A program made the position numbers and the translations under genes. Source: JBFMGS01 sp040752635 (lineage in GTDB: Bacteria; Bacillota; SHA-98; UBA4971). From it: a stretch of DNA of 5,216 nucleotides. A model generated the notes under the pieces. It made no database searches and had not been told where the DNA came from. It was given only the letters and a program-made list of their open reading frames with translations. Each line of letters opens with the position of its first letter. Within the stretch, counting starts at the first letter, position 1. Of this stretch, positions 1-5,216 are shown in pieces. The stretch lies in assembly GCA_040752635.1 (NCBI GenBank), contig JBFMGS010000103.1, positions 1 to 5,216 on the forward strand, read 5' to 3'.

Positions 1-33
1 TTGATCCTTGAAAACTGAACAGTGTGCAGAAGC
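1..33 (+). other. 16S processing stem, 5' strand
   Basis: Bases 1-27 pair with 1791-1817 in antiparallel order: 26 of 27 positions pair, with three G-U wobbles (8/1810, 16/1802, 17/1801) and one mismatch (G10 against G1808). AAGC at 30-33 can add four pairs with GCTT at 1787-1790. Such duplexes bring the two ends of precursor 16S together and are the usual substrate of RNase III. The stem probably continues upstream of the window, since the 3' partner has further bases beyond 1817. Confidence 0.85.
2..23 (+). promoter_or_regulatory. boxA-like antitermination motif in the 16S leader
   Basis: The core CCTTGAAAACTGAACA is the form commonly seen ahead of 16S in Bacillota rRNA operons. In the RNA, boxA binds NusB-NusE and helps polymerase resist Rho-dependent termination over long untranslated rRNA. 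A related copy lies ahead of 23S at 1924-1945, matching at 17 of 22 positions by eye. The same bases form the 5' strand of the 16S processing stem. The assignment rests on similarity and position. Confidence 0.55.
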
Positions 34-138
34 GACGGATGGTAAGAGTAGCTTCTGTCAAGACCTTGAGAGAAGCGCCAATCTATTTAGAGCCAATCGC
101 TCTGAGTGGAAGACTGGAGGCTTAGGCCTCTAAGATAT

Positions 139-1740
<1,602 letters not shown>

Positions 1741-1745
1741 AGGTC

Positions 1746-1783
1746 GATACGTGGTACAGTCATGTATCACGGGACTTGTCCGT
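1746..1783 (+). other. Two consecutive small spacer hairpins
   Basis: GATACGTG (1746-1753) pairs with CATGTATC (1761-1768), eight pairs with one G-U and a seven-base loop. Next to it, ACGGG (1769-1773) pairs with TCCGT (1779-1783) around ACTTG. They fill the interval between the first spacer hairpin and the 3' strand of the 16S stem. They are seen by inspection only. There is no T-tract, so they are not intrinsic terminators. Confidence 0.5.
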
Positions 1784-1786
1784 AAA

Positions 1787-1817
1787 GCTTGCACACTGTT
1801 TGGTTTTGAGGGATCAA
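1787..1817 (+). other. 16S processing stem, 3' strand
   Basis: This is the complement of leader bases 1-33: GCACACTGTT at 1791-1800 faces the leader's AACAGTGTGC at 18-27, and GGATCAA at 1811-1817 faces TTGATCC at 1-7. Finding both strands on the same contig supports this leader and this 16S belonging together. AAACCCTC (1816-1823) runs on to the gap and suggests the helix extends beyond the window start. Confidence 0.85.
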
Positions 1818-1823
1818 ACCCTC

Positions 1824-1923
1824 NNNNNNNNNNNNNNNNNNNNNNNNNNNNNNNNNNNNNNNNNNNNNNNNNNNNNNNNNNNNNNNNNNNNNNNNNNNNN
1901 NNNNNNNNNNNNNNNNNNNNNNN
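1824..1923. other. 100-N assembly gap
   Basis: Exactly 100 consecutive N separate the two contig ends. A round length of 100 is the usual placeholder for a gap of unknown size, so distances across it, including operon length, are not reliable. Breaks in the rRNA spacer usually arise because several near-identical operons differ there. The gap may hide one or more tRNA genes or nothing of note. Confidence 0.95.
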
Positions 1924-1945
1924 TGTACCTTGACAACTACACAGT
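1924..1945 (+). promoter_or_regulatory. boxA-like motif ahead of 23S
   Basis: CCTTGACAACTACACAGT resembles the leader motif CCTTGAAAACTGAACAGT at 6-23. A second boxA-like site in the spacer is a known arrangement that reloads the antitermination machinery before the 23S gene. The overlapping bases 1934-1944 also form the distal end of the 23S processing stalk. The motif begins at the first base after the gap, so its upstream context is missing. Confidence 0.5.
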
Positions 1946-1993
1946 TAAGAGATCACCGTGGGATAAAAGAAACCGAGACGACTTAAGGAAGTC
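1934..1993 (+). other. 23S processing stalk, 5' strand
   Basis: The strand pairs in blocks with 4979-5039: 1934-1944 with 5029-5039, 1949-1957 with 5015-5023, 1959-1962 with 5010-5013, 1967-1971 with 4999-5003, 1973-1979 with 4990-4996, 1982-1985 with 4986-4989, and 1987-1993 with 4979-4985. That is 47 pairs by hand, two of them G-U, broken by small loops and bulges. It leads into 23S helix 1. Such stalks are processed by RNase III-type enzymes (Mini-III trims 23S ends in many Bacillota). Confidence 0.85.
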
Positions 1994-1996
1994 GGC

Positions 1997-4971
<2,975 letters not shown>

Positions 4972-4976
<5 letters not shown>

Positions 4977-4992
4977 CAGACTTCCTGAGGTC
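4972..4992 (+). repeat. Inverted repeat at the 23S 3' end
   Basis: GACCTCA (4972-4978) and TGAGGTC (4986-4992) are perfect seven-base complements around GACTTCC. This local hairpin uses the last bases of helix 1 and the foot of the 23S stalk, so it competes with both. It has no downstream T-tract and is not a terminator. Confidence 0.6.
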
Positions 4993-5055
4993 TCGGCCTT
5001 CTTGCAAGACCCAGGGTGATCTCGAAACTTGTGTAGTTGCAAATTCTGAATAGGT
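4977..5055 (+). other. 23S-5S spacer with 23S processing stalk, 3' strand
   Basis: A spacer of about 79 bases without a gene. Bases 4979-5039 supply the 3' strand of the 23S stalk; the clearest blocks are GTGTAGTTG (5031-5039) against CAACTACAC (1934-1942) and GGTGATCTC (5015-5023) against GAGATCACC (1949-1957). Bases 5040-5055 are a short AT-rich linker to 5S. No tRNA is present. Confidence 0.85.
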
Positions 5056-5173
<118 letters not shown>

Positions 5174-5181
5174 AGTATTTG

Positions 5182-5216
5182 ACCCCGAAGCTTTTACGCT
5201 TCGGGGTTTTTCTTTT
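5182..5216 (+). terminator. Intrinsic terminator of the rRNA operon
   Basis: ACCCCGAAGC (5182-5191) pairs perfectly with GCTTCGGGGT (5198-5207) around a six-base loop TTTTAC. A T-rich tract, TTTTTCTTTT (5207-5216), follows. This is a textbook Rho-independent terminator, eight bases after the 5S 3' end. No tRNA genes follow 5S within the window. Confidence 0.95.

Larger units (their letters stand above)
1..138 (+). other. rRNA operon 5' leader (transcribed, non-coding)
   Basis: This is the stretch before mature 16S and has no gene. It opens with a boxA-like motif that is also the 5' strand of the 16S processing stem. Three local hairpins follow: CAGAAGC (27-33) with GCTTCTG (51-57); AGAGC (89-93) with GCTCT (99-103), extendable by two pairs; and GAGGC (117-121) with GCCTC (126-130) around a TTAG loop, ending just before the 16S 5' end. 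I see no convincing -35/-10 pair, so the promoter is probably upstream of base 1. That the region is transcribed is inferred from its complementarity to the spacer after 16S. Confidence 0.8.

Noticed and set aside
1..30. Possible promoter from TTGATC at the window start
   Set aside because: There is no -10-like TATAAT at proper spacing, and these bases are explained as boxA and processing stem.

Overview
The window is one bacterial ribosomal RNA (rrn) operon on the + strand, in the order leader, 16S rRNA, 16S-23S spacer (interrupted by 100 N), 23S rRNA, short spacer, 5S rRNA, terminator. I see no protein-coding gene. Every open reading frame lies inside or antisense to conserved rRNA and is best read as a by-product of the rRNA sequence.

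The 16S and 23S have the general character of Bacillota, class Clostridia. Examples are the 16S 3' end CCTCCTTTCT, the leader motif CCTTGAAAACTGAACA, and an A before G2057 in the 23S peptidyl-transferase ring. Parts of the 16S recall the Peptococcaceae/Desulfotomaculum/Desulfitobacterium/Heliobacterium lineages. That finer placement is from memory and has low confidence; aligning the 16S would settle it.

Region by region: 1-138 is the transcribed leader, with a boxA-like antitermination motif, the 5' strand of the 16S processing stem and three local hairpins. 139-1700 is a full-length 16S. 1701-1996 is the internal spacer, with two clear hairpins, the 3' strand of the 16S processing stem, a scaffold gap at 1824-1923, a second boxA-like motif and the 5' strand of the 23S processing stalk. 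1997-4976 is a full-length 23S with no intron or large intervening sequence. 4977-5055 holds the 3' strand of the 23S stalk. 5056-5173 is 5S. 5182-5216 is a strong intrinsic terminator. The promoter must lie upstream of the window.

The parts act as one precursor transcript. The boxA-like sites would recruit the Nus antitermination complex, the flanking complementary sequences fold each large rRNA into a long duplex for RNase III-type cutting, and the terminator ends the unit. No tRNA gene is visible; one could be hidden in the gap. I found no undescribed system. The items most worth a second look are the precursor RNA folding (alternative hairpins at the anti-Shine-Dalgarno and at both feet of the 23S stalk), two small departures from conserved rRNA sequence, and the assembly gap.
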